40,164 bases of DNA from NCBI GenBank assembly GCA_964342265.1, contig CAYFFE010000018.1, forward strand, positions 1 to 40,164. Direction: 5' to 3'. The translations under genes and the position numbers were made by a program. The stretch comes from Halioxenophilus sp964342265. Lineage in GTDB: Bacteria > Pseudomonadota > Gammaproteobacteria > Pseudomonadales > Cellvibrionaceae. The notes beneath the pieces were generated by a model. It was not told the origin of the DNA. It searched no databases and worked only from the letters and a program-made list of their open reading frames with translations. Positions 7,427-17,023 of the stretch are shown piece after piece. The first letter of the stretch is position 1, and each line of letters begins with the position of its first letter.

Positions 7427-8788
7427 CTAGGCTCGCTGCTGTGTATTTTGGAATTCGGTGAGTTTTTGGTGCCACTTACGCTGAATGTTCACCAGCGTGG
7501 ATTGCTCGAAGTTTAACAGAGTGCCGTTTTTAACGGCGCGCTTTCCGGCAATCCACACTTCGTTAACACGCGGGCTGCCCAAAGTGTACACCAGGGCAGA
7601 AAGCGGTGAGTAGAGCGGCCACTGATGTGGGTTGCGCATATTTATGGCAACGATATCGGCTTGCTTGCCCACTTCCAAGCTGCCGGTGATGTTGTCGAGC
7701 CCCAAGGCTTTAGCGCCGTTGATGGTGGCCATGCGCAAGGCTGTGGCGGCATCCACGGCGGACACATTGCCGCTCACGGCTTTGGCCAAAAGCGCTGCGT
7801 ATTGCATCTCTGAAAACATATCCAAACTGTTGTTGCTGGCAGCACCGTCGGTGCCAAGCGCCACGTTTAAGCCGCGATCGAGAAACGTTTGTACCGGGCT
7901 GAATCCGCTGGCCAGTTTTAAATTGGATTTTGGGCAGTGAACAATCGACGGGCGGTGTTTTTCCAAAGTTGCTAAGTCTTCATCATTGACTTGCGTCATG
8001 TGTACGAGTTGGGTGTCTTGGTCGATCAAACCCAGCTCTGCCAGGCGCGCCAGAGGGCGCTGGCCGTGTTCTTTTAAGCTGCCTTCGATTTCGGTTTCGG
8101 TTTCGTGGCAATGCACTTGCACGCCACACCGGTGTTGATGTTTGGCATTGACGATATTACTAAAACTCTCGCAGCTAACGGTATACGGCGCGTGAGGGCC
8201 GATAGCAGTAGTGATTAGCGGCATGTCGCGTGTCTCTGCCGCCAAGCCTTCGATGGCCTGCAAGCTTTCGTCGGCAGAGGTGGTCCAGTTGTTGGGAAAA
8301 TCAAACACCGGCGGTGCCAAGTAGGCGCGAATACCAGAGCTTTGCACCGCCCGCGCGGTTGCCTCGGGAAAGAAATACATATCGGCAAAGCAAGTGGTGC
8401 CGGTGGCTATCATCTCGGCAATGGCCACCAGGCTGCCATCGTAAACAAACTCTGGACTAACGAATTCGGACTCGGCGGGCCAAATGTGGTCTTCAAGCCA
8501 GGTATGTAGGGGCAAATCGTCGGCGTAGCCGCGTAACAGCGACATCGCCGCGTGGCCGTGGGCGTTGATTAAGCCCGGAATAAGCAAATGTTCCGAAAGC
8601 GGCACCACCTCTGCGGCACAGTAGCGCTGGCGAGCTTGACGGGTGGGCAGAATATCGAGAATTTTGTCGTCTTTGATGATCAGCGTCGATTTTTCCAACA
8701 CGCTGTTATTGGCATCGACGGTGGCCAGCCACTCTGCCTCCAGAGCAAAGTCTGCGGCGATGGGCTTAGAATCCTGAATTTCAGACAT
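7427..8788 (-). CDS. mtaD: 5'-methylthioadenosine/S-adenosylhomocysteine deaminase (TRZ/ATZ amidohydrolase)
   Basis: The 453-residue amidohydrolase has the metal-binding HxH pair (His77, His79 in NAHGHAAM), a QVHCHETETE segment with the next metal ligands, and GTDGAASNNSLD near the C-terminal part of the barrel. This is the MtaD/SsnA-type pattern, which deaminates methylthioadenosine or S-adenosylhomocysteine in methionine salvage. The synteny (divergent from gyrA, upstream of ubiG) matches the characterised P. aeruginosa MTA deaminase gene. Other substrates in this superfamily cannot be excluded by sequence alone. Confidence 0.88.
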   Translation of the reverse strand: MSEIQDSKPIAADFALEAEWLATVDANNSVLEKSTLIIKDDKILDILPTRQARQRYCAAEVVPLSEHLLIPGLINAHGHAAMSLLRGYADDLPLHTWLEDHIWPAESEFVSPEFVYDGSLVAIAEMIATGTTCFADMYFFPEATARAVQSSGIRAYLAPPVFDFPNNWTTSADESLQAIEGLAAETRDMPLITTAIGPHAPYTVSCESFSNIVNAKHQHRCGVQVHCHETETEIEGSLKEHGQRPLARLAELGLIDQDTQLVHMTQVNDEDLATLEKHRPSIVHCPKSNLKLASGFSPVQTFLDRGLNVALGTDGAASNNSLDMFSEMQYAALLAKAVSGNVSAVDAATALRMATINGAKALGLDNITGSLEVGKQADIVAINMRNPHQWPLYSPLSALVYTLGSPRVNEVWIAGKRAVKNGTLLNFEQSTLVNIQRKWHQKLTEFQNTQQRA

Positions 8789-8888
8789 ATTTAAAGGCTC
8801 TTGTCAGTCCCGTTGGCAAAAAAGCGGGGCAGTATAGCGAAAGCGCTTTATAAGAACATTAAAGCGTGTGCCTATCTTACTGATTTCA

Positions 8889-8897
8889 TGGTATAAT
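8889..8897 (+). promoter_or_regulatory. Extended -10 promoter of gyrA
   Basis: TGGTATAAT is a consensus extended -10 (TG-N-TATAAT at 8889-8897). No good -35 hexamer is present at the usual distance, which is normal for extended -10 promoters. Transcription would start near 8904, leaving a leader of about 185 nt before gyrA. The rest of the 301-bp mtaD-gyrA gap shows no gene. Confidence 0.65.
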
Positions 8898-8925
8898 TCC
8901 GCGCTATTGTGGTGCGCACAGAGAC

Positions 8926-8971
8926 TGGCTGGGGCGGTTTATGCCAGCCATTAATTCCGCCGTTTTAGCGG
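8926..8971 (+). promoter_or_regulatory. Two hairpins in the gyrA leader
   Basis: TGGCTGG at 8926-8932 pairs with CCAGCCA at 8944-8950, and CCGC at 8957-8960 pairs with GCGG at 8968-8971. Both lie just inside the predicted gyrA transcript. No T-run follows, so they are more likely stability or processing elements than terminators. Confidence 0.35.
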
Positions 8972-9089
8972 TGGACTTATCGCTCAATGGTCGTGTTACG
9001 GGCATGGGCTTTTTTACGAGTTTGAGCGCACCGTTTTATCCATAGAATACCGGAAAATTACAACGATACCGGAGTCAGGCAACCACTAT

Positions 9090-11666
9090 ATGGCCGAAAT
9101 TGCAAGAGAAGTATTCCCAGTAAACATCGAGGACGAACTCAAACAATCCTATCTAGATTACGCTATGAGCGTTATTGTCGGGCGAGCACTGCCCGATGTG
9201 CGCGATGGCTTAAAGCCCGTTCACCGGCGCGTATTATTCGCCATGAACGAGCTAAAAAATGACTGGAACAAGCCTTATAAAAAATCGGCTCGTGTGGTGG
9301 GTGACGTGATTGGTAAATATCACCCACACGGTGATTCTGCCGTCTACGACACCATTGTGCGTATGGCGCAGCCGTTTTCGATGCGTTACACATTGGTCGA
9401 CGGCCAGGGAAACTTCGGTTCGATTGACGGCGATAACGCCGCCGCCATGCGTTACACCGAAATCCGCATGGAAAAAATTGCCCATGAGTTGCTGTCGGAT
9501 CTCGACAAAGAAACCGTTAATTACGTAGAAAACTACGACGGTAACGAGCTGATTCCCGAAGTATTGCCCACGCGCGTGCCAAACCTGTTGGTTAACGGCT
9601 CCTCCGGTATTGCTGTGGGCATGGCCACCAATATCCCGCCGCATAATCTGCGCGAAGTTATTAAAGCGTGCTTGGCGTTGATCGAGGATTCGAGCCTCGA
9701 TACCGACCAGCTTATGGAAATTATTCCCGGTCCCGATTTCCCCACCGGTGGCATCATCAACGGTCGCGCGGGAATTGTTCAGGCCTACCGCACCGGCCGT
9801 GGGCGCATTTACGTGCGCGCAAAAACCGAAATTATTCGCGACGATAAAGCCAACAAAGAAACCATTATCGTTACCGAAATTCCTTACCAGCTAAACAAAG
9901 CCCGCCTCATTGAGCGCATTGCTGAGCTTGTCAAAGAGAAAAAAATCGAGGGCATCTCGGAGCTGCGCGATGAGTCCGATAAAGACGGTTTGCGCATTGT
10001 TATAGAGTTAAAACGCGGCGAAATGGGCGAGGTGGTGCTCAACAACCTGTTTACGCAAACCCAGCTACAAAGTGTTTACGGCATTAATATCGTGGCACTG
10101 GTAGAAGGCCAGCCTAAGCTGCTCAATCTTCGCGAGCTGTTGGATTACTTCCTGTTGCACCGCCGCACGGTAGTGACTCGCCGCACCTTGTACTTGTTGC
10201 GCAAAGCGCGCGAGCGTGGCCATACCTTGGAAGGTTTGGCCATTGCCATTGCCAGTATCGACCCGATTATCGAATTGATTAAAGCCTCTGCCACGCCGGC
10301 AGATGCCAAAGAAGGATTAATCAACCGCGGCTGGCCGGTGGGTGATGTCGCGCAGTTTTTAGAGCGTGCTGGTGCCGATGCTTGCCGACCGGAAGAGCTG
10401 CCCGAGCAGTTCGGTGTGGTGGATGGCCAGTACTTCCTTTCGCCGGCACAGGCACAAGCTATCTTGGACTTGCGACTGCACCGCCTAACCGGCATGGAGC
10501 ACGACAAGCTGCTCGCGGAATATGAAGAAAAACTCAAGCAAATTGCCGAATTCCTAGAAATCCTCAACAATCCTGAGCGCTTAATGGCGGTTATAAAGGA
10601 AGAACTCGAAGAAGTCGTCAAAGAATACGGCGACGAGCGTCGCACCGATATTCAGAGTTCGCACACCGATTTGAGCATGGAAGATCTCATCACCGAAGAA
10701 GATCGGGTGGTGACCATTTCGCACAGTGGCTACGCCAAATCGCAACCGCTGGAAGCCTATCAAGCGCAAAAACGCGGCGGAATGGGTCGTGCGGCCACGG
10801 CGGTAAAAGATGAAGACTTTGTTGAGCATTTGCTGGTGGCCAACACCCACGATACCTTGTTGTGCTTTACCGATGCCGGCAAAGTGTACTGGATTAAGGT
10901 GTACCAAATTCCTGTGGCCGGTCGCCAGTCGCGCGGTCGACCCATCGTTAATTTAATTGGCTTGGACGAAGGCGAACGCATTACGTCTATTCTGCCGGTT
11001 AAAGAATACACCGAAGATCATTTTGTGTTTATGGCCACGGCCTACGGCACCGTTAAGAAAACACCGCTATCGCAATTCTCTCGGCCAAGAAGTGTGGGCT
11101 TAATCGCTCTGGCTTTGGATGAGGGCGACCATTTAGTGGGTACGGCCCTTACCAACGGCAATTCCGATGTTATTTTGTTCAGCTCTTCCGGCAAAGCGGT
11201 ACGCTTCCAGGAAACCGATGTGCGCCCAATGGGCCGTACCTCGCGCGGTGTGCGCGGTATTCGCATGGCCGATGAGCAGCGCGTTATCGCCATGGTGATT
11301 CCATCGGATGAGGGCAAAATCCTTACCGTTAGCGAGCACGGATTTGGCAAACGCACCATGACCTCTGAGTTCCCAACAAAAGGGCGGGGTACACAAGGTG
11401 TAATCGCTATGGCAGTATCAGAGCGTAACGGCCCTGTGGTAGGCGCGGTTCAGGTGTTCGATGGCGATGAAATCATGCTGATTTCCGATCAAGGTACGCT
11501 CGTGCGCACCCGAGGCGATGAAGTTTCGCAATCCGGCCGCAACACCCAGGGCGTGCGTTTGATCAAATTGCGCGAAGGCGAACACCTAGTAGGCGTTCAG
11601 CGGGTGGAAGATTCCTCCGACGAGGACGAAACCGACGGCGAAGCGGGCTCGGACGAGGCAGAGTAA
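9090..11666 (+). CDS. gyrA: DNA gyrase subunit A
   Basis: The 858-residue protein has the GyrA start (NIEDELKQSYLDYAMSVIVGRALPD, split here), the active-site Tyr122 in AMRYTE, and a C-terminal beta-pinwheel with a GyrA-box variant (QKRGGMG). The tail is acidic (DSSDEDETDGEAGSDEAE). GyrA cleaves and rejoins DNA while GyrB drives negative supercoiling with ATP. In the quinolone-resistance region, Ser83 and Asp87 are the susceptible-type residues (HPHGDSAVYD). The ATG at 9090 fits the family; the ribosome site (GGAG 9071-9074) is rather far upstream. In Pseudomonas serC follows, but here the next gene is pheA. Confidence 0.98.
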   Translation: MAEIAREVFPVNIEDELKQSYLDYAMSVIVGRALPDVRDGLKPVHRRVLFAMNELKNDWNKPYKKSARVVGDVIGKYHPHGDSAVYDTIVRMAQPFSMRYTLVDGQGNFGSIDGDNAAAMRYTEIRMEKIAHELLSDLDKETVNYVENYDGNELIPEVLPTRVPNLLVNGSSGIAVGMATNIPPHNLREVIKACLALIEDSSLDTDQLMEIIPGPDFPTGGIINGRAGIVQAYRTGRGRIYVRAKTEIIRDDKANKETIIVTEIPYQLNKARLIERIAELVKEKKIEGISELRDESDKDGLRIVIELKRGEMGEVVLNNLFTQTQLQSVYGINIVALVEGQPKLLNLRELLDYFLLHRRTVVTRRTLYLLRKARERGHTLEGLAIAIASIDPIIELIKASATPADAKEGLINRGWPVGDVAQFLERAGADACRPEELPEQFGVVDGQYFLSPAQAQAILDLRLHRLTGMEHDKLLAEYEEKLKQIAEFLEILNNPERLMAVIKEELEEVVKEYGDERRTDIQSSHTDLSMEDLITEEDRVVTISHSGYAKSQPLEAYQAQKRGGMGRAATAVKDEDFVEHLLVANTHDTLLCFTDAGKVYWIKVYQIPVAGRQSRGRPIVNLIGLDEGERITSILPVKEYTEDHFVFMATAYGTVKKTPLSQFSRPRSVGLIALALDEGDHLVGTALTNGNSDVILFSSSGKAVRFQETDVRPMGRTSRGVRGIRMADEQRVIAMVIPSDEGKILTVSEHGFGKRTMTSEFPTKGRGTQGVIAMAVSERNGPVVGAVQVFDGDEIMLISDQGTLVRTRGDEVSQSGRNTQGVRLIKLREGEHLVGVQRVEDSSDEDETDGEAGSDEAE

Positions 11667-11904
11667 TCGGAAATCGAGTAATCGATTGTATTCAAGCGCA
11701 AGTTCGGTAACGCCAAGCTTTAAAGTAATTAGGAAATAATCGCGCTAAATTCCCCGCGTCTCATTAACCGGGTTTTGGTTTTAGGCGCGTGTTTTGCCTT
11801 AGATTTAACTGCTTAACCGCTCAATTGCGTGGTTTATTTAAGGTTTTAAATGAGTGAACTTGGCTAAGCCCCGGATTCCAGTCGCTCGCCCCAGTTATAA
11901 CGCA

Positions 11905-11937
11905 CGGCCCTATGCATGTTGAGTGAACCAAGGGCCG
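11905..11937 (+). promoter_or_regulatory. Inverted repeat in the pheA leader
   Basis: CGGCCCT at 11905-11911 and AGGGCCG at 11931-11937 form a perfect 7-bp stem with a 19-nt loop, about 40 bases before the chosen pheA start. The surrounding gap (11667-11973) holds no other gene and no Phe-rich leader peptide. Confidence 0.35.
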
Positions 11938-11973
11938 AAGACAGTTTGTAACAGTTTTGGAAGAAGATTATTC

Positions 11974-13089
11974 GTGTCAGCCAATGAATCGCAGCACAGT
12001 GAACAAGCCCGCTTAAAGCAATTGCGCGACTCCATCGATGCCGTGGATGAGCAAATTGCCAAGTTGATCAATCAGCGCGCGGCCTACGCCCAGGAAGTGG
12101 CGCAGGTAAAACAGCAGCACGCCAACGGTGAATCGGTAGTGTTTTATCGCCCCGAGCGCGAAGCTCAAGTGTTGCGCCACATCATGGATACCAATTCGGG
12201 CCCATTGCACGATGAAGAGTTGGCGCGATTGTTTCGCGAGATTATGAGCGCTTGTTTAGCGCTGGAAAAACCGATCTCGGTGGCTTACTTGGGCCCCGAA
12301 GGCACCTTTACCCAGCAAGCCGCGCTCAAGCACTTTGGTCACTCCGCACAAACCGAAACCATGCCGGCTATTGGCGATGTTTTTCGTGAAGTGGAAGCCG
12401 GCAGTGTGCAGTACGGTGTAGTGCCAATCGAGAACTCCACCGAAGGGGTTGTTAATCACACCCTCGATAATTTTGTGTCATCCAGTTTGAAAATCTGCGG
12501 TGAGGTGGAATTGCGAATTCACCACAACTTAATGGTATCCGATGTCACCAAGCACGATGCCATTACGCGTATTTATTCTCACGCGCAATCTTTCGCCCAG
12601 TGTCGCAATTGGTTGGATACGCATTACCCTCAAGCCGAACGTGTAGCCGTAAGCAGCAACGCCGATGCGGCGCGGCGGGTTAAAGGCGAATGGAACTCGG
12701 CGGCCATTGCTGGTGAGCTGGCCGCGCAAAAATACGGTTTGACGCTACTTAACGAAAAAATCGAAGATCAACCCGATAACTCCACGCGCTTTTTAATTAT
12801 CGGTACCGATTTAGTGCCACCCAGTGGCGACGACAAAACCTCTATTATGGTGGCGATGAAAAACCAGCCGGGCGCGCTGCACGATTTATTGCAGCCCTTT
12901 CATGAGCTAAAAATTGATCTCACCCGCGTGGAAACTCGTCCCTCCAAAACCGGAGCTTGGAATTACGTATTTTTTATTGATTTTTGTGGCCATATCGAAG
13001 ACGACAAGGTTCGAACAGCCTTAGCCAGAGTTGACTCCTGTGCAACGGATGTCAAAGTTTTGGGCTCTTACCCAAAAGCGGTACTTTAG
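11974..13089 (+). CDS. pheA: Bifunctional chorismate mutase / prephenate dehydratase (P-protein)
   Basis: Starting at GTG 11974 the protein has 371 residues: an AroQ chorismate mutase domain (LKQLRDSIDAVDEQIAKLINQRAAY, split), a prephenate dehydratase domain starting AYLGPEGTFTQQAALKHFG, and a C-terminal ACT domain. The ACT domain carries GALHDLL and VETRPSK, equivalent to the Phe-binding GAL and ESRP motifs, so feedback inhibition by phenylalanine is expected. The GTG 11974 start has GGAAG at 11959-11963. An upstream in-frame GTG at 11923 would add 17 residues but has no convincing ribosome site. The enzyme converts chorismate to phenylpyruvate. Confidence 0.95.
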   Translation: MSANESQHSEQARLKQLRDSIDAVDEQIAKLINQRAAYAQEVAQVKQQHANGESVVFYRPEREAQVLRHIMDTNSGPLHDEELARLFREIMSACLALEKPISVAYLGPEGTFTQQAALKHFGHSAQTETMPAIGDVFREVEAGSVQYGVVPIENSTEGVVNHTLDNFVSSSLKICGEVELRIHHNLMVSDVTKHDAITRIYSHAQSFAQCRNWLDTHYPQAERVAVSSNADAARRVKGEWNSAAIAGELAAQKYGLTLLNEKIEDQPDNSTRFLIIGTDLVPPSGDDKTSIMVAMKNQPGALHDLLQPFHELKIDLTRVETRPSKTGAWNYVFFIDFCGHIEDDKVRTALARVDSCATDVKVLGSYPKAVL

Positions 13090-13180
13090 ATTTCACGATT
13101 TAACGAGCAGCGCGGAAAGGGATTCCTGCAACCCGCTAGTGCTTTACATTAGGGATAAACCAACGCAACGGGAGCTTTTT

Positions 13181-13783
13181 ATGGGCACAAATCTTACTTG
13201 GCATGATCACAATGTCAGTCACGACATGCGGGTGGAACAAAAGCAGCAAAAGCCGTGTATTCTTTGGTTTACGGGCTTGAGCGGAGCGGGTAAGTCCACT
13301 TTGGCCAATGCCATTGAGCACGAACTGTTTCAACGTGATCGCCACACTTACCTGTTAGACGGCGACAATGTACGCCACGGGCTCAACAAGGATTTGGGCT
13401 TCTCCGACGAAGACCGAGTGGAGAATATTCGTCGCATCGGCGAAGCGTCCCGATTGTTCGTCGATGCCGGGTTGATTGTATTAAGTGCTTTTATCTCGCC
13501 GTTTCGATCCGATCGCCAATTGGTGCGCGAACTGGTAAAAGCCGATGAGTTCATCGAAATCTACGTCGCCACCCCCTTGGCTGTGTGTGAGCAGCGCGAC
13601 CCGAAAGGCCTCTACAAAAAAGCTCGCGCCGGCGACATTAAAAATTTTACCGGTATCGATTCCCCCTACGAGCCGCCAGAATCGCCAGAAGTATTTGTGG
13701 ACACGTCTGAGCTCAGTATGGAGCAGGCGGTAAATCAGGTAATATCTTACTTAGAGAGCAAAAAGATTATTCCCAAGCGCTAG
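13181..13783 (+). CDS. cysC: Adenylylsulfate kinase CysC
   Basis: The 200-residue protein has the P-loop GLSGAGKSTLA, the LLDGDNVRHGLNKDLGFS substrate-binding segment and FISPFRSDRQ, all typical of APS kinase. It phosphorylates APS to PAPS. The ATG at 13181 with GGGAG at 13170-13174 is chosen; the frame stays open upstream into pheA but that extension is not CysC-like. It is a stand-alone gene, unlike the CysN-CysC fusion of P. aeruginosa. It occupies the place where Pseudomonas has hisC, between pheA and tyrA-aroA, separated from cysDN by the fusion gene. PAPS can serve cysteine synthesis or sulfotransferases. Confidence 0.96.
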   Translation: MGTNLTWHDHNVSHDMRVEQKQQKPCILWFTGLSGAGKSTLANAIEHELFQRDRHTYLLDGDNVRHGLNKDLGFSDEDRVENIRRIGEASRLFVDAGLIVLSAFISPFRSDRQLVRELVKADEFIEIYVATPLAVCEQRDPKGLYKKARAGDIKNFTGIDSPYEPPESPEVFVDTSELSMEQAVNQVISYLESKKIIPKR

Positions 13784-13815
13784 GGATTGAAAGATGCATC
13801 AAGGACAGGGCTTGA

Positions 13816-16023
13816 GTGAATAAGTTAGTTATCGTAGGTATTGGTTTGATAGGCGGCAGCTTTGCTGCGGCCTTGAAGCGATGCCAGGTTCCATTGGAGT
13901 TCATCGGCGTTGCCCGGCGCGCCGAGGTGGCAAAAACGGCGGTTGAGCTGGGTATCGTCGATCGCGCGGTTACCGATTTATCGGCCATTGCCGCTGAGTT
14001 AGGTGAAGGCGATGTAGTATTTATTGCCGTGCCGACCTTATCGGTGCCGACGATGCTCCAGCAGTGCGCCGAGTGTTTATCACCGGCGGTAACCATTACC
14101 GATGCGGCCAGCGTAAAGGGCACCGTGCTGGCAGCGGCTCAGCAAATTTACGGCACCGTACCGGCGCAACTGGTGCTCGGTCATCCCATTGCCGGTTCCG
14201 AAAAAAGCGGCGTCGATGCCGCCGACCCCTGTCTCTATCGACAACACAAAGTTATCCTCACACCCACGGCACAAACCGGCGAATCTCACCTGCAGTTAAT
14301 CAGCGATTTGTGGCGTTTAACAGGCGCCGATGTGGTGCATATGGCGGTGGAAGAACACGATCAGGTGTTGGCGGCCACCAGTCATCTGCCTCATTTGCTG
14401 GCCTATGGCCTGGTTGATACGCTAGCTCGCGACCCCGAGCATGAAAACATCTTCCGCTACGCCGCGGGCGGCTTTCGAGATTTTACGCGTATTGCCTCCA
14501 GTGACCCGCAAATGTGGCACGACATTATGTGCTCCAACAGTGAAGCAATCATCCGTTCGTTGGATATGTTCAGCGAAAACCTACAGGTGCTGCGCAATGC
14601 CGTGGTTAAAAAAGACAGCGATGAAATTTTAAATACCTTTAAAAGAGCGAAAGCCGCTCGGGATCATTTCGCGCAATTGATCAGTCATCGTACTAGAGAA
14701 GCAAAGATGCAAAATATTATTAACTACCGCTTGGCACCGGGTGGCACCGTTAACGGCACCATTCGAGTCCCGGGCGATAAATCCATTTCTCACCGCTCGA
14801 TTATGCTGGGTTCTCTGGCCGAGGGCACAACCCATGTGTCTGGATTTTTAGAGGGCGCTGATGCATTAGCGACTTTATCGGCGTTTCGAGCCATGGGCGT
14901 GACTATTCAGGGTCCGGAAAATGGCAAGGTAGTCATTGAGGGGGTGGGTCTGCACGGCCTTCGACAGCCGGAGCAACCCTTGAATATGGGCAATTCCGGC
15001 ACCTCGATGCGCTTGCTGTCAGGAATTGCCGCCGGCCAGAAGTTTGAAGTCACTTTAACCGGCGACGAATCACTGAGTAAGCGCCCCATGAATCGCGTCG
15101 CCGATCCACTGCGATTGATGGGCGTTACGGTGGATACCGAAGAGGGCGGTATACCGCCGGTAACGATTCACGGGCAAGGGCAAACAAAAGCCATCCATTA
15201 CGATCTACCCATGGCCAGTGCTCAGGTAAAATCTTGCGTGCTATTGGCCGGTCTCTATGCCGACGGCCAAACCACCGTGGTTGAGCCCGCTCCCACTCGC
15301 GATCACACCGAACGTATGCTCAGAGGTTTCGGTTATCCGGTACAAACTCAGGGGTCGACCATTTCTTTGCAAGGTGGCGGCAAGCTCACCGCCACCGACA
15401 TCGATGTGCCGGCGGATATTTCTTCGGCGGCATTTTTCATGATTGCGGCTGCAATCACGCCAGGATCGGAGTTAGTGCTCGAACACGTGGGCATTAACCC
15501 GACGCGAATTGGCATCGTTAACATTTTGAAATTAATGGGTGCGAATATTCAATTGCGTAACGAGCGAGAAGTGGGTGGTGAACCAGTGGCCGATATCGCT
15601 ATTCAATACGCGCCGTTAAAAGGCATTGAAATACCGGAAGATCAAGTGCCCTTGGCCATTGATGAATTTCCCGTATTGTTTGTCGCGGCAGCCTGTGCCG
15701 AAGGGCGTACCGTGTTAACCGGTGCCGAGGAGCTGCGCGTAAAAGAGAGTGATCGCATTCAGGTGATGGCCGACGGCCTGAAAACATTGGGCGTAAAAGC
15801 AACGCCCACAGATGACGGTATGATTGTCGAAGGCGGAACGATGGGCGGTGGCGATATTTTTACTCATCACGATCATCGTATTGCCATGTCGTTTGCGGTA
15901 GCGTCGCTTGCGGCCAAGGAGGAGATCCGTATTCACGATTGCGCCAATGTGGCAACGTCTTTCCCAAGTTTTGTTGAGCTGGCAAAACGTGTGGGCATAT
16001 CTATAGAAGAACACATTCTATAA
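13816..16023 (+). CDS. tyrA-aroA: Fused prephenate dehydrogenase and 5-enolpyruvylshikimate-3-phosphate synthase (TyrA-AroA)
   Basis: One 735-residue reading frame joins two enzymes. Residues 1 to about 290 are a TyrA-type dehydrogenase with a dinucleotide-binding VGIGLIGG near residue 7 and GHPIAGSEKSG in the active site. From about residue 298 (an internal ATG at 14707) an AroA domain follows, with PGDKSISHR, GNSGTSMRLLSG, RDHTERML and DHRIAMSFAV. AroA makes EPSP in the shikimate pathway; TyrA oxidises prephenate (or arogenate) for tyrosine. The fusion is known in Pseudomonas and related gammaproteobacteria. The start is GTG 13816 with AGGG close by. Separate AroA from the internal ATG cannot be excluded. 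Confidence 0.96.
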   Translation: MNKLVIVGIGLIGGSFAAALKRCQVPLEFIGVARRAEVAKTAVELGIVDRAVTDLSAIAAELGEGDVVFIAVPTLSVPTMLQQCAECLSPAVTITDAASVKGTVLAAAQQIYGTVPAQLVLGHPIAGSEKSGVDAADPCLYRQHKVILTPTAQTGESHLQLISDLWRLTGADVVHMAVEEHDQVLAATSHLPHLLAYGLVDTLARDPEHENIFRYAAGGFRDFTRIASSDPQMWHDIMCSNSEAIIRSLDMFSENLQVLRNAVVKKDSDEILNTFKRAKAARDHFAQLISHRTREAKMQNIINYRLAPGGTVNGTIRVPGDKSISHRSIMLGSLAEGTTHVSGFLEGADALATLSAFRAMGVTIQGPENGKVVIEGVGLHGLRQPEQPLNMGNSGTSMRLLSGIAAGQKFEVTLTGDESLSKRPMNRVADPLRLMGVTVDTEEGGIPPVTIHGQGQTKAIHYDLPMASAQVKSCVLLAGLYADGQTTVVEPAPTRDHTERMLRGFGYPVQTQGSTISLQGGGKLTATDIDVPADISSAAFFMIAAAITPGSELVLEHVGINPTRIGIVNILKLMGANIQLRNEREVGGEPVADIAIQYAPLKGIEIPEDQVPLAIDEFPVLFVAAACAEGRTVLTGAEELRVKESDRIQVMADGLKTLGVKATPTDDGMIVEGGTMGGGDIFTHHDHRIAMSFAVASLAAKEEIRIHDCANVATSFPSFVELAKRVGISIEEHIL

Positions 16024-16042
16024 TTTTTTCCATTTACAAGAT

Positions 16043-16079
16043 TATAATCTAAGCCTCATCGTTAGCTCACAAGGCTTAG
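16043..16079 (+). promoter_or_regulatory. Candidate cysDN promoter with 8-bp inverted repeat
   Basis: A perfect -10 hexamer TATAAT lies at 16043-16048 but no good -35 is found, so activator dependence would be needed. Directly after it CTAAGCCT (16049-16056) pairs with AGGCTTAG (16072-16079), 15-nt loop. The repeat could be an operator or a hairpin in the cysD leader. Control by a CysB-like regulator is an inference without a recognised CysB site. Confidence 0.4.
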
Positions 16080-16111
16080 CAACTGGACACAACCCAAGGC
16101 TGTGATTACCC

Positions 16112-17023
16112 ATGACTATTGATTTTAACTTGACCCACCTTAAGCAGTTAGAAGCGGAAAGTATTCATATTATTCGCGAAGTGGCTGCGGAGTTCGATAA
16201 TCCGGTAATGCTTTACTCCATCGGCAAAGATTCTGCCGTAATGTTGCATTTGGCCCGTAAAGCGTTTTATCCGGGTAAGCCTCCGTTTCCGCTGTTGCAC
16301 GTCGATACCACCTGGAAATTTAAAGAAATGATTAAATTTCGGGATGAACTGGCGGCCAATCTTGGTTTGGATTTAATTGTGCACATCAACCAAGAAGGCG
16401 TGGACATGGGCGTTGGCCCCTTTACCCACGGCAGTGCCAAGCACACCGACATCATGAAAACCGATGCATTAAAACAAGCCCTTAACAAATACGGATTCGA
16501 TGCCGCCTTTGGTGGCGCTCGCCGCGATGAAGAAAAATCCCGAGCCAAAGAGCGTGTGTATTCTTTCCGCGATAAAAACCACCGTTGGGATCCAAAAAAC
16601 CAACGTCCAGAGCTTTGGAATATTTACAACAGCCGAGTGGATCGCGGCGAGAGCATTCGTGTATTCCCGCTATCCAACTGGACTGAATTGGATATTTGGC
16701 AATACATTCACCTCGAAAGCATCCCCATCGTACCGTTGTATTTTGCGGCCAAGCGCCCGGTCGTTGAACGCGACGGCGTATTAATTATGGTCGACGACGA
16801 GCGTATGCCGTTGGAAGAGGGCGAAGTACCCATGGAAAAAATGGTGCGTTTCCGTACTTTGGGGTGCTACCCGCTCACGGGCGCAGTGGAATCGGAAGCG
16901 ACCACTTTGCCAGAAATTATTCAGGAAATGTTATTGACCACCACATCGGAGCGCCAAGGCCGGGTTATCGACCACGACAGCGCCGCTTCAATGGAAAAGA
17001 AAAAGCAGGAGGGCTATTTCTAA
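16112..17023 (+). CDS. cysD: Sulfate adenylyltransferase subunit 2 (CysD)
   Basis: The 303-residue protein has the PP-loop-type YSIGKDSAVMLHLARKAF near residues 36-53. It also has the family hallmarks HVDTTWKFKEM and FGGARRDEEKSRAKER, and ends GYF after a Lys-rich tail. Length equals typical CysD. With CysN it forms APS from sulfate and ATP, driven by GTP hydrolysis in CysN. Its stop overlaps the cysN ATG by one base (TAATG), so the subunits are coupled in translation. Confidence 0.97.
   Translation: MTIDFNLTHLKQLEAESIHIIREVAAEFDNPVMLYSIGKDSAVMLHLARKAFYPGKPPFPLLHVDTTWKFKEMIKFRDELAANLGLDLIVHINQEGVDMGVGPFTHGSAKHTDIMKTDALKQALNKYGFDAAFGGARRDEEKSRAKERVYSFRDKNHRWDPKNQRPELWNIYNSRVDRGESIRVFPLSNWTELDIWQYIHLESIPIVPLYFAAKRPVVERDGVLIMVDDERMPLEEGEVPMEKMVRFRTLGCYPLTGAVESEATTLPEIIQEMLLTTTSERQGRVIDHDSAASMEKKKQEGYF

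Noticed and set aside
10145..10645. 166-codon minus-strand frame inside gyrA
   Set aside because: Ser/Arg-rich antisense shadow of a certain gene.
11923..11973. Longer pheA start at GTG 11923
   Set aside because: No ribosome site and residues unlike other P-proteins; it also overlaps an inverted repeat.
13031..13180. Upstream extension of cysC into the pheA end
   Set aside because: No similarity to APS kinases before ATG 13181, which has its own ribosome site.
16864..17022. Upstream extension of cysN into cysD
   Set aside because: The extra 53 residues are cysD read out of frame; ATG 17023 has a strong ribosome site and the correct family start.
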